Source: an uncultured Bacilli bacterium (lineage in GTDB: Bacteria; Bacillota_I; Bacilli_A; RF39; UBA660). Taken from it: 7,147 nt of DNA. The position numbers and the translations under genes are program-made. Positions 1 through 6,266 of the stretch are shown here, piece after piece. Position 1 is the stretch's first letter, and every line of letters begins with the position of its first letter. The notes beneath the pieces were generated by a model. That model made no database searches. It saw only the letters and a program-made list of their open reading frames with translations, and was not told the origin of the DNA. Location: the NCBI GenBank assembly GCA_947628075.1, contig CANQYF010000043.1, positions 1 to 7,147 on the forward strand. The letters are read 5' to 3'.

Positions 1-102
1 AACCCCCTGATTTGGATTTAGCGGCGCCACTTCACACTTCGAATATCTATTTAACATTATTTCTTTTATTTTGTAAACATTTTTAGTACGCCTTTTTTCG
101 TC
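1..102. other. Gene-free left edge, unassigned
   Basis: No open frame, tRNA or recognisable RNA gene is visible between the window edge and the uvrA terminator. The first 40 bases are rich in G+C (21 of 40) compared with the AT-rich remainder, and contain the imperfect palindrome AGCGGCGCCACT at 20-31. Read on the minus strand there is a short tandem, GAAGTGT then GAAGTGG. Positions 41-90 are ordinary AT-rich spacer. The G+C-rich edge may be the end of another element or an RNA lying mostly outside the window, but too little is present to name it. Confidence 0.5.
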
Positions 103-123
103 AAAAAAAGACACTTTCGTGTC
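103..123 (-). terminator. Intrinsic terminator of uvrA
   Basis: On the minus strand, 24 nt after the uvrA stop, GACAC-GAAA-GTGTC forms a 5-bp stem with a GNRA tetraloop (plus positions 110-123), followed directly by seven U (103-109). This is a classic Rho-independent terminator and marks uvrA as the last gene of its transcript, so no uvrB or other gene is obviously co-transcribed downstream. Confidence 0.9.
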
Positions 124-146
124 AATTTTATATTTTTAAGTTTTTG

Positions 147-2963
147 CTATTTTTCTTTACTAAATATTTTTTTCAAAAATTCTCCAGTATAAGAATTTTT
201 ATTTTTACTTACTTCTTCTGGAGTACCAGTAGCAATTACCTTACCACCAAATTTGCCACCTTCTGGTCCTAAATCAATCACATAATCTGCTTGTTTAATG
301 ACATCTAAATTATGTTCAATAACTATTACTGTATCACCATTATCCACTATTTTATTTAATACTTCTAATAATTTTTTAATATCAGCAGAATGTAGACCAG
401 TGGTAGGTTCATCTAAAATAAATAATGATTTTCCAGTAGCTTTCTTTTGCAATTCTTTAGCTAATTTTACTCGCCCAGCTTCACCACCTGACAATGTTGG
501 AGCGCCTTGCCCTAAACTAATATAAGTAAGGCCTACATCATTCATGACCTTTAATTTATTATACACTTTAGGAATGTTTTCAAAGAATGTTAAAGCTTCA
601 CTTACCCGCATGTCTAAGACATCTGCAATACTTTTACCTTTAAATTTAACATCTAAAGTTTCTTTATTATATCTTTTGCCTCCACATACATCACAGGGAA
701 CATATACATCAGGTAAGAAATGCATTTCAATTTTTTTAACACCATCACCCCAGCAAGCTTCACATCTTCCACCTTTAACATTAAATGAGAATCTACTCTT
801 ATCATATCCCCGCATTTTTGATTCTTTCATATTTGCAAAGACATCTCTAATATCGTCAAAGACCCCAACATAAGTGGCTGGGTTACTTCTTGGTGTTCTT
901 CCAATCGCATCTTGCGAAATATTGACAATTTTATCAATATTTTCAATTCCTTTTATCTCTTTACATTTTCCAGGTATATCTTTAGCTTTATATATTTCTT
1001 TATGTAATGTTTTATATAATATTTCATTTACTAAAGTGCTTTTTCCAGAGCCAGAAACTCCAGTTACCACAATAAACTTATTTAAAGGAAACTTAACATT
1101 GATATTATTTAAATTATTTTCCTTAGCCCCTTTTACTTCAATAAATAATCCATTACCTGGACGATGTTTTTTAGGAATCTCTATTTTTTCTTTACCACTT
1201 AAATATCTACCAGTTATACTTTCTTCATTTTGCATAACTTCTTCTGGTGTTCCTTTAGCTACAACATAACCACCGGCATCGCCAGCACCAGGACCAATAT
1301 CAACTAAATAATCAGCTGCCAACATTGTATCTGTATCATGTTCTACCACTATTAAAGTATTACCTAAATCACGCATTTCTTTTAGAGAATTTATTAATTT
1401 TTCATTATCCCTTTGATGTAGCCCAATTGATGGCTCATCTAAAACATATAATACTCCTGATAACTTACTTCCTATTTGGGTAGCTAATCTAATTCTTTGG
1501 GCTTCTCCACCTGATAAAGTGGCGGCATTTCTTGAAAGAGTTAAATAACTTAACCCCACATTCATTAAAAAGTCTAAACGCGCTAAAATTTCTTTTATTA
1601 AAAGTCGACTAATTTCTTCTTCTTCCTTAGTTAACTTCAAATTCTTTAAAAAATCACTTAATTCATCTATTGCCATTTCTGTAAGTTCAAATATATTTTT
1701 CTTATTAATTTTAACAGCTAATATTTCTTCTTTTAATCTAGTTCCATGACAATGATGACAAGTTGATTCAACCATGAATCCCTCAATCCATTCTCTTATC
1801 CAAGAACTATTGGTCTCTAAATATCTTCTTTCTAAGTTATTAACAATCCCTTCATATCGTGATTTTGTATCTCTTGTACTACCATTTTTGGCTACATAAT
1901 GAAAATCCATAATATCTTTGGTCCCATACAAAATAATATCTAAATCTTTTTTAGGCATATCTTTAACAGGTAAATCTAAATCAATGTTATAATGTTCCGC
2001 TACGGTTTTTAAACTACTTAAATACATATTATTATCTAAGTTAATAGCAACAATTGCCCCTTTATTAATACTTTTATTTTTATCCGGGATTAATAAATCT
2101 TCACTTATTTTAAGTTTTGTTCCTAATCCTTTACACTCTTCACAAGCTCCATATGGCGAATTAAAAGAAAACATTCTTGGTTCTAGTTCGGAAATAGAAA
2201 AATCACAATATGGACAAGCATAATTTTCACTCATTAGTAAATCTTCTTCATCATTTATTCTAATTAAGGCTAAACCATGTGCCATTTTACAACTAGTTTC
2301 TAACCCTTCAAAAATTCTACTTCTTTCTTCTTTATTAACTTTTAACTTATCAATTAAAACATAAATATCATCTTTTACATTTTTTTCTAATGTTATTTCA
2401 TCTGTAAGGTTATACATTACTCCATTTATTTTAACTTTCGTAAAGCCTTTACTTCTTAAATCATCAATTAAATCTTTATGAGTACCTTTTTCTCCCCTTA
2501 CTACGGGAGCAAAAATTTCAATCTTAATACCTTCTTCAAAATCCAATACTTTATTAGTCATTTCTTCAATACTTTGACTTTTAATAGGCATTTTATGAAT
2601 AGGACAATACGGTATACCAATTCTTGAGAATAACAATCTTAAATAATCATATAATTCGGTAATAGTTCCTACAGTAGAACGAGGGTTTTTATTAGTGGTT
2701 TTTTGATCAATAGAAATACTTGGAGAAAGCCCTTCAATGGAATCTACATCTGGTTTTTCACTATTGCCAATAAATTGGCGGGCATAAGCAGATAAACTTT
2801 CAACATACCTTCTTTCTCCTTCAGCATAAATTGTATCAAAAGCTAAACTACTTTTCCCCGACCCAGATACTCCGGTCATCACAATTAATTTATTTTTAGG
2901 AAGTTCTAAATCAATATTTTTTAAATTATTTTCTCTAGCTCCTCGTATAATTATTTTATCCAT
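147..2963 (-). CDS. uvrA: Excinuclease ABC subunit A (UvrA)
   Basis: UvrA is the damage-recognition ATPase of nucleotide excision repair; it dimerises, loads UvrB onto lesions and acts in the cytoplasm. The 938-residue product has the family's normal length and tandem ABC layout. Walker A is GVSGSGKS at 31-38, with signature LSGGE at 484-488 and Walker B ending in DE at 509-510. The second ATPase has Walker A at 635-642, signature at 824-828 and Walker B ending in DE at 851-852. Zinc-site cysteines are C250/C253/C274/C277 and C734/C737/C757/C760; C402/C405, probably with C120/H123, look like a third site. The UvrB-binding region lies at about 120-245. The chosen start is ATG 2963, giving MDKIIIRGARENN, with GGTGA five bases upstream. 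The same frame runs up to a TTG at 3053, but that TTG is the -35 box of the gene's own promoter, so the extra 30 residues are not expected to be translated. Oddities: Gly830 follows the second LSGGEA where Gln is usual, and Trp738 stands in CEACWGDG where Gln is common. The gene is monocistronic and ends in TAG. Confidence 0.97.
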   Translation of the reverse strand: MDKIIIRGARENNLKNIDLELPKNKLIVMTGVSGSGKSSLAFDTIYAEGERRYVESLSAYARQFIGNSEKPDVDSIEGLSPSISIDQKTTNKNPRSTVGTITELYDYLRLLFSRIGIPYCPIHKMPIKSQSIEEMTNKVLDFEEGIKIEIFAPVVRGEKGTHKDLIDDLRSKGFTKVKINGVMYNLTDEITLEKNVKDDIYVLIDKLKVNKEERSRIFEGLETSCKMAHGLALIRINDEEDLLMSENYACPYCDFSISELEPRMFSFNSPYGACEECKGLGTKLKISEDLLIPDKNKSINKGAIVAINLDNNMYLSSLKTVAEHYNIDLDLPVKDMPKKDLDIILYGTKDIMDFHYVAKNGSTRDTKSRYEGIVNNLERRYLETNSSWIREWIEGFMVESTCHHCHGTRLKEEILAVKINKKNIFELTEMAIDELSDFLKNLKLTKEEEEISRLLIKEILARLDFLMNVGLSYLTLSRNAATLSGGEAQRIRLATQIGSKLSGVLYVLDEPSIGLHQRDNEKLINSLKEMRDLGNTLIVVEHDTDTMLAADYLVDIGPGAGDAGGYVVAKGTPEEVMQNEESITGRYLSGKEKIEIPKKHRPGNGLFIEVKGAKENNLNNINVKFPLNKFIVVTGVSGSGKSTLVNEILYKTLHKEIYKAKDIPGKCKEIKGIENIDKIVNISQDAIGRTPRSNPATYVGVFDDIRDVFANMKESKMRGYDKSRFSFNVKGGRCEACWGDGVKKIEMHFLPDVYVPCDVCGGKRYNKETLDVKFKGKSIADVLDMRVSEALTFFENIPKVYNKLKVMNDVGLTYISLGQGAPTLSGGEAGRVKLAKELQKKATGKSLFILDEPTTGLHSADIKKLLEVLNKIVDNGDTVIVIEHNLDVIKQADYVIDLGPEGGKFGGKVIATGTPEEVSKNKNSYTGEFLKKIFSKEK

Positions 2964-3024
2964 CTTTCTCACCCAACTTTTATTTCTTATTTTAATCAAT
3001 TTTTTAAAATAATCAAGCACTATT

Positions 3025-3053
3025 AATATAACAAACAATTGTATGTTTGGCAA
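3025..3053 (-). promoter_or_regulatory. uvrA promoter
   Basis: On the minus strand TTGCCA (3053-3048, 5/6 to the -35 consensus) is separated by exactly 17 nt from TATATT (3030-3025, 5/6 to the -10 consensus). The -10 is preceded by TGT, making it a TGn-extended -10. Transcription would start near 3018, leaving a leader of about 55 nt before the ATG at 2963. The promoter sits just downstream of the cyclophilin-unit terminator, so uvrA has its own transcription unit. Confidence 0.8.
3032..3049. promoter_or_regulatory. Candidate operator within uvrA promoter
   Basis: A perfect 6-bp inverted repeat, CAAACA-N6-TGTTTG, fills the spacer between the -35 and -10 elements of the uvrA promoter. A dimeric repressor bound here would block polymerase. 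uvrA is an SOS gene in many bacteria, so a LexA-type repressor is a natural guess. The arms do not match the Bacillus LexA box (CGAAC-N4-GTTCG), and the spacing differs by two bases. A nested palindrome ACAATTGT at 3035-3042 has a different centre. Function is inferred from position and symmetry only. Confidence 0.4.
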
Positions 3054-3074
3054 GTGTCTCTTTATACATTATTG

Positions 3075-3098
3075 AAAAAAGCACTTATAATAGTGCCC
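3075..3098 (-). terminator. Terminator of the HAD-cyclophilin unit
   Basis: On the minus strand GCACT-ATTATA-AGTGC (3096-3081) forms a 5-bp stem, extendable by G.U pairs, and is followed by six U (3080-3075). It lies 56 nt after the cyclophilin stop codon and 22 nt before the uvrA -35, and so separates the two units. Confidence 0.85.
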
Positions 3099-3104
3099 TT
3101 TCTT

Positions 3105-3137
3105 TGTAGGATAAATCTCCTACACCATTATTATGGT
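3105..3137 (-). other. Tandem hairpins in the cyclophilin 3' leader
   Basis: Two further perfect stems precede the terminator on the minus strand. ACCAT-AATA-ATGGT spans 3137-3124. TGTAGGA-N6-TCCTACA spans 3124-3105, a 7-bp stem with a 6-nt loop; the two share base 3124. Neither is followed by a U-tract, so they are not terminators by themselves. They may stabilise the mRNA 3' end or help the terminator fold. An A6-TA-T6 palindrome at 3140-3153 overlaps the stop codon. Confidence 0.5.
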
Positions 3138-3151
3138 ACAAAAAATATTTT

Positions 3152-3787
3152 TTATTCACTTATTTTAACAAATCTAATTGTTTTCATAATTTGAGGTGAT
3201 ATTGGTTTATCATAGCTATCTGTTCTTACTTGTGATATTTCTAACACATTATCATATCCTGCAATTACTTTACCAAAAGCAGCATATGAACCATCTAAAT
3301 AACTTAAATTATCATGATTATTAACACATATAAAGAATTGACTACTAGCACTATTATAATCATCTGTTGTATTAGGATTTTGATCATCTTCTCTGGCCAT
3401 AGAAATAACACCTTCTTCATGTTTTAAATTATTTTCAAAGCCATTAAGAGCAAATTCACCAAAAATTTCTTCTTCACTACCACCAGTTCCATTACCTAAA
3501 GGATCTCCACCTTGAATCATGAAATTTTCTATTACCCGGTGGAATGTTAAATTATCATAAAATTTTTCTTGCACTAATTTTTGAAAATTAGCTACAGTTA
3601 TTGGCGCAATATCAGGATAAAGTTCAATTAATATTACTTTATTTTTATTAGTAACTATTTTAACATAATTAGTTATTTCATCTACTTCTTCATAAGAATA
3701 GCCTTCAATTTCTCCCGTTCTAAAATCATTTTTAGTACAACCTACCATACATATTAATAACATTATTAAAAGAATAATTTTTTTCAT
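3152..3787 (-). CDS. Cyclophilin-type peptidyl-prolyl isomerase lipoprotein
   Basis: This is predicted to catalyse cis-trans isomerisation of prolyl bonds in proteins outside the cytoplasm. The N-terminus is a lipoprotein signal: two lysines, a hydrophobic run at 4-15 and MVGC ending at Cys17, the expected lipidation site that would anchor it to the outer face of the membrane. After a short linker the cyclophilin domain runs from about residue 43 to 207. FHRVIENFMIQGGDP at 82-96 carries the catalytic Arg84 and Gln92; GVISMAR at 126-132, SSQFFI at 148-153 and LDGSYAAFGKV at 164-174 complete the active-site surface. The length (211) is normal for a lipoprotein member of this family. The ATG overlaps the stop of the upstream HAD gene (TAATG), and AAAGGAG six bases upstream lies inside the HAD gene, so the two are translationally coupled. 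It is the last gene of its unit. Confidence 0.93.
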   Translation of the reverse strand: MKKIILLIMLLICMVGCTKNDFRTGEIEGYSYEEVDEITNYVKIVTNKNKVILIELYPDIAPITVANFQKLVQEKFYDNLTFHRVIENFMIQGGDPLGNGTGGSEEEIFGEFALNGFENNLKHEEGVISMAREDDQNPNTTDDYNSASSQFFICVNNHDNLSYLDGSYAAFGKVIAGYDNVLEISQVRTDSYDKPISPQIMKTIRFVKISE

Positions 3788-4425
3788 TAGTTACTCCTTT
3801 CCTTAAAGATTTTCAATAAATCTGCAAATTTTTCTAACTTATAATCATAATTATCGACTTTTCCAAAACCATAACTAGCATAAATAAAAGGTATTTGCGC
3901 ATTTAATGCTGCCAATTCATCTTTTTGGGTATCGCCAACATAAACTGAACTCTTTATATTATTATCATTCATAATCTTTTTAATCGCGGCATCTTTAGAT
4001 AAATTATATTTACTACAAGGAAGATAAAAAGAAAAATAATCCTTCAAATTAGAATAATCTAAAAACGCTTCAATATAACCATCACCACAATTACTAACTA
4101 TTCCTAATTTATATCCTCTTTTGATTAACTCTATCAAAGTTTCTTTAACTCCATCATAGATAATTCCACCATATTCTTTTAATCTTTGATTATTTAAATC
4201 AACCATTTCTTTAAATATATTTAAAGCATCTTCACTATCTAACTCGGGTAAATAATTAGTCGCACATTCTAAATTATTCATTCCCATACATTTTTTTATT
4301 GTTTCTAATGTTACTTCATTTAAATGATATTTCTGGGCGATAATATTAACACTTTTATAGGTTTCCATTATAACATCCCATAAAGTACCATCTAAATCAA
4401 ACATTATTGCTTCCACATTATTCAT
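3787..4425 (-). CDS. HAD-superfamily hydrolase (phosphoglycolate phosphatase-like)
   Basis: This is a cytoplasmic phosphatase of the haloacid dehalogenase superfamily. All four catalytic motifs are visible: FDLDGT at 9-14 with nucleophile Asp10 and acid/base Asp12, Ser111 in IVSNCG, Lys144, and GDTQKD at 164-169 supplying the metal-binding aspartates. The stretch from about 15 to 85 between motifs I and II is a helical cap (subfamily IA), as in Gph/PpaX-type phosphatases. The substrate cannot be read from the sequence; small phosphorylated metabolites are typical. ATG at 4425 is supported by AGGAG at 4432-4436, six bases upstream. The gene has its own promoter and heads a two-gene unit with the cyclophilin lipoprotein, whose start codon overlaps its stop. 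No functional link between the two products is evident. Confidence 0.93.
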   Translation of the reverse strand: MNNVEAIMFDLDGTLWDVIMETYKSVNIIAQKYHLNEVTLETIKKCMGMNNLECATNYLPELDSEDALNIFKEMVDLNNQRLKEYGGIIYDGVKETLIELIKRGYKLGIVSNCGDGYIEAFLDYSNLKDYFSFYLPCSKYNLSKDAAIKKIMNDNNIKSSVYVGDTQKDELAALNAQIPFIYASYGFGKVDNYDYKLEKFADLLKIFKERSN

Positions 4426-4431
4426 TTTCTT

Positions 4432-4436
4432 CTCCT
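4432..4436 (-). promoter_or_regulatory. Ribosome binding site of the HAD gene
   Basis: AGGAG on the minus strand, six bases before the ATG, is a strong match to the anti-Shine-Dalgarno sequence and fixes the start at 4425. Confidence 0.8.
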
Positions 4437-4454
4437 AATTTTATGTCTAAAAAT

Positions 4455-4482
4455 ATTATATCAGTTAAAAGACTCTACTCAA
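4455..4482 (-). promoter_or_regulatory. Promoter of the HAD-cyclophilin unit
   Basis: On the minus strand TTGAGT (4482-4477, 4/6 to consensus) lies 16 nt before a perfect TATAAT (4460-4455) preceded by TGA, giving the extended -10 TGATATAAT. The expected start is near 4448, with a leader of about 22 nt carrying the AGGAG site. It follows immediately after the DUF362 terminator. The same nine-base extended -10 occurs upstream of mscS. Confidence 0.8.
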
Positions 4483-4484
4483 AG

Positions 4485-4515
4485 AAAAAAATGAATATAA
4501 TGTAAATATTCATTT
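4485..4515 (-). terminator. Terminator of the mscS-DUF362 unit
   Basis: On the minus strand AAATGAATAT-N7-ATATTCATTT is a perfect 10-bp, very AT-rich stem whose 3' arm runs into a U-tract (plus A-run 4485-4490). The 5' arm overlaps the DUF362 stop codon (4514-4516). The low G+C of the stem makes it weaker than the other terminators here, but position and U-tract are right. Confidence 0.75.
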
Positions 4516-5401
4516 AATCTATATTAATTATTTCATACTCTCTTGTACCTAATTTTAAGTTTTCAGCCTCTATAACAGTATGAATCGCATGTTTTTCTTC
4601 CATCCTTTTGATTAAAGATTCTTTTCCTTCATCAACAGAATTTATAACTTGATCATAACAACATTGATCAAGGGCAACCGGATCAGTTGATGCAAAGATA
4701 CCGATATCTTTCATTTCTGGATCATGAGGGTTTGAATCACAATCACAATCAATTGATATATTATTCATGACATTTATATATACTATATTTTCTTTTCCAA
4801 AATAATCTATAACAGCTTCACAAGCTTCAGCCATACTTTCTAAAAAGCCATCTTGATCATTAACATGACCCCACATTTCTTCACAAGATTTGGTTATACC
4901 AACAGAATGAATCCAAGCTTTACCATGACTTGATGAAACTCCAATACTCATATTTTTTAAAGCTCCACCAAAGCCTCCCATGGCATGACCTTTAAAATGA
5001 GATAACATTAACATTGAATCATAATTTTTTAAATGATTACCTACTATATTTATTCCATGTAAATGTTTACCTACTTTAACAGGAATTTCCATTTCTCCTT
5101 CTTCATCTAAAATATCGCAAGGTGCAATTTCTGTAAATCCATGCTCTTTAATTGTTTGCCAATGATCAGCTGAATCAAATCTTTTCCCTTTATAAGCCGT
5201 ATTACATTCAACAATTGTTCCTTGTAATTTTGAAACTAACCCTTTTATTAAATCAGGTTTTAAATAGTTGTGTCCTCCCATTTCACCCGTTGAAATTTTT
5301 ACTGCTACCTTACCTTTCAAATCAACATTAAGAGCTTCATAAATTTTTATAAGCCCTGTATTACTAATATCTTTCGTAAAATAAACTTTTGCTTTTTCCA
5401 T
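4514..5401 (-). CDS. DUF362 domain-containing protein
   Basis: The product is a cytoplasmic protein of the DUF362 family, whose biochemical role is not established; relatives are often labelled iron-sulfur centre proteins. Recognisable family signatures are KISTGEMGGHNYL at 35-47, VECNTAY at 64-70, SHFKGHAMGGFGGALKNMSI at 134-153, INVMNNISIDCDCD at 209-222 and ASTDPVALDQCC at 237-248. Conserved cysteines (66, 219, 221, 247) and histidines (44, 135, 139) suggest metal or cluster binding. No CxxCxxC ferredoxin segment is present, so this is the single-domain form of 295 residues. There is no signal peptide or membrane segment. ATG 5401 has AAGGA-type sites in the 15-nt gap after mscS, so the two genes form an operon. 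The family call is secure; the function is unknown. Confidence 0.88.
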   Translation of the reverse strand: MEKAKVYFTKDISNTGLIKIYEALNVDLKGKVAVKISTGEMGGHNYLKPDLIKGLVSKLQGTIVECNTAYKGKRFDSADHWQTIKEHGFTEIAPCDILDEEGEMEIPVKVGKHLHGINIVGNHLKNYDSMLMLSHFKGHAMGGFGGALKNMSIGVSSSHGKAWIHSVGITKSCEEMWGHVNDQDGFLESMAEACEAVIDYFGKENIVYINVMNNISIDCDCDSNPHDPEMKDIGIFASTDPVALDQCCYDQVINSVDEGKESLIKRMEEKHAIHTVIEAENLKLGTREYEIINID

Positions 5402-5416
5402 TTTCCTTTTCCTTTC

Positions 5417-6220
5417 TTATTTACCGTTTATTTCAATATATTCTCCAGGAACATCAATATTATTTTTATCATATTCTTTCTTTAAATACCCCATAAATGC
5501 TCTTTTTATTTGAAAATGACTATCGGCCTTACAATCAATTTCCACTTTATATATATAATTATTACTGTTAAGCATTTCTATTCCTAATAATTTAATATCT
5601 TCATGTACTTCTGGCATCTTTCTAATTTCTTTATTAACATTTTTCAATATTTGCTCTAATAATTCTAATGAAACATTTTTATTTACGGGAAATTCTAAAT
5701 AAAGAATTGTATCATACATACTATGATTAATAACACTTGTTACTAAATTATTATTGATAATCATAACTTCGCCACTATAAGCTCTTATTTTTGTGGTTTG
5801 TAATCCGAGTTCAATTACTTCTCCTCGAAAACCATTAATAGTAACAATATCACCTTGCATATAGTGATTATCAAAAATAATAGAAATTCCCGCTAATAAA
5901 TTTTTAATTATATCTTGAAAAGCTAAACCTATAATCGCCCCAGCTATACCTAAAGAGGCAATAATACTAGTGGTCTTGATACCATAAACATTTAAGATGG
6001 CTAAAATAACTATAACTGCAATAATATATTTAATAACACTTTTGATTAAATTAACTATTGTTTTTTGTCTTTTTATTTGTAATGTTTCTTTTTTTTCTTT
6101 CTTTTTGTTGATAACTAAAGACTTATCAACAATTTTACATAAAATTTTATAAATAATAAACGCTGCAATTAAATATATTATAGGTAAATATATTTGCGGA
6201 ATTAATAATTTTTTTAGCAT
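5417..6220 (-). CDS. Small-conductance mechanosensitive ion channel (MscS family)
   Basis: This is a membrane channel that opens under tension to release solutes on hypo-osmotic shock; members assemble as heptamers. Three hydrophobic segments are visible: about 8-28, about 57-79, and the glycine/alanine-rich pore helix at about 85-116 (ASLGIAGAIIGLAFQDIIKN at 88-107). The pore helix leads into the MscS beta domain (GDIVTINGFRGEVIELGL at 123-140, then NNNLVTSVINHS at 156-167). A cytoplasmic alpha/beta domain fills the rest. At 267 residues it is a minimal, MscS/YkuT-sized member without extra domains. A lysine-rich loop at 39-53 lies between TM1 and TM2. ATG 6220 is supported by GGTGA six bases upstream. 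It is the first gene of an operon with DUF362. It follows the DUF308 terminator by only 25 bases, so it depends on read-through or on the compact extended -10 in that gap. Confidence 0.93.
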   Translation of the reverse strand: MLKKLLIPQIYLPIIYLIAAFIIYKILCKIVDKSLVINKKKEKKETLQIKRQKTIVNLIKSVIKYIIAVIVILAILNVYGIKTTSIIASLGIAGAIIGLAFQDIIKNLLAGISIIFDNHYMQGDIVTINGFRGEVIELGLQTTKIRAYSGEVMIINNNLVTSVINHSMYDTILYLEFPVNKNVSLELLEQILKNVNKEIRKMPEVHEDIKLLGIEMLNSNNYIYKVEIDCKADSHFQIKRAFMGYLKKEYDKNNIDVPGEYIEINGK

Positions 6221-6237
6221 TCTTTATCACCATTTTC

Positions 6238-6246
6238 ATTATATCA
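6238..6246 (-). promoter_or_regulatory. Candidate extended -10 promoter for mscS
   Basis: TGATATAAT on the minus strand is a perfect TGn-extended -10. It begins within the last base of the DUF308 terminator U-tract. No good -35 exists at 16-17 nt, because that region is the terminator stem. Transcription would start near 6231, exactly at the GGTGA ribosome binding site (6231-6227), giving a leader of only about 11 nt. Confidence 0.5.
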
Positions 6247-6266
6247 AAAAAAGCTATTAATAGCTT
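6246..6266 (-). terminator. Terminator of the DUF308 gene
   Basis: AAGCTATTAATAGCTT at 6251-6266 is a perfect 16-bp palindrome (6-bp stem, TTAA loop) that overlaps the DUF308 stop codon (6265-6267). On the minus strand it runs into a U-tract (plus A-run 6246-6252). T-rich sequence follows on the plus side too, so it could act in both directions. Confidence 0.8.

Noticed and set aside
1..30. TPP-riboswitch-like stretch on the plus strand (AACC..CTGAT.TGGAT)
   Set aside because: The pairing CCAGCG arm and closing GGGA are absent, the CTGAGA half would lie outside the window, and no plus-strand gene follows.
18..33. T-box-like sequence on the minus strand (GTGGCGCCGC versus GTGGNACCGC)
   Set aside because: The conserved A of the tRNA-end-binding bulge is G, and only about 70 nt separate it from the uvrA terminator, so there is no room for the T-box stem I and specifier loop.
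298..1269. Three consecutive plus-strand open frames of 75-131 codons
   Set aside because: They lie entirely antisense to uvrA conserved domains, have no ribosome binding sites or recognisable motifs, and are explained as shadows of uvrA codon use.
3032..3049. Canonical Bacillus LexA box at the uvrA promoter
   Set aside because: Arms are CAAACA/TGTTTG with a 6-base centre, not CGAAC/GTTCG with 4, so it is kept only as an unnamed candidate operator.
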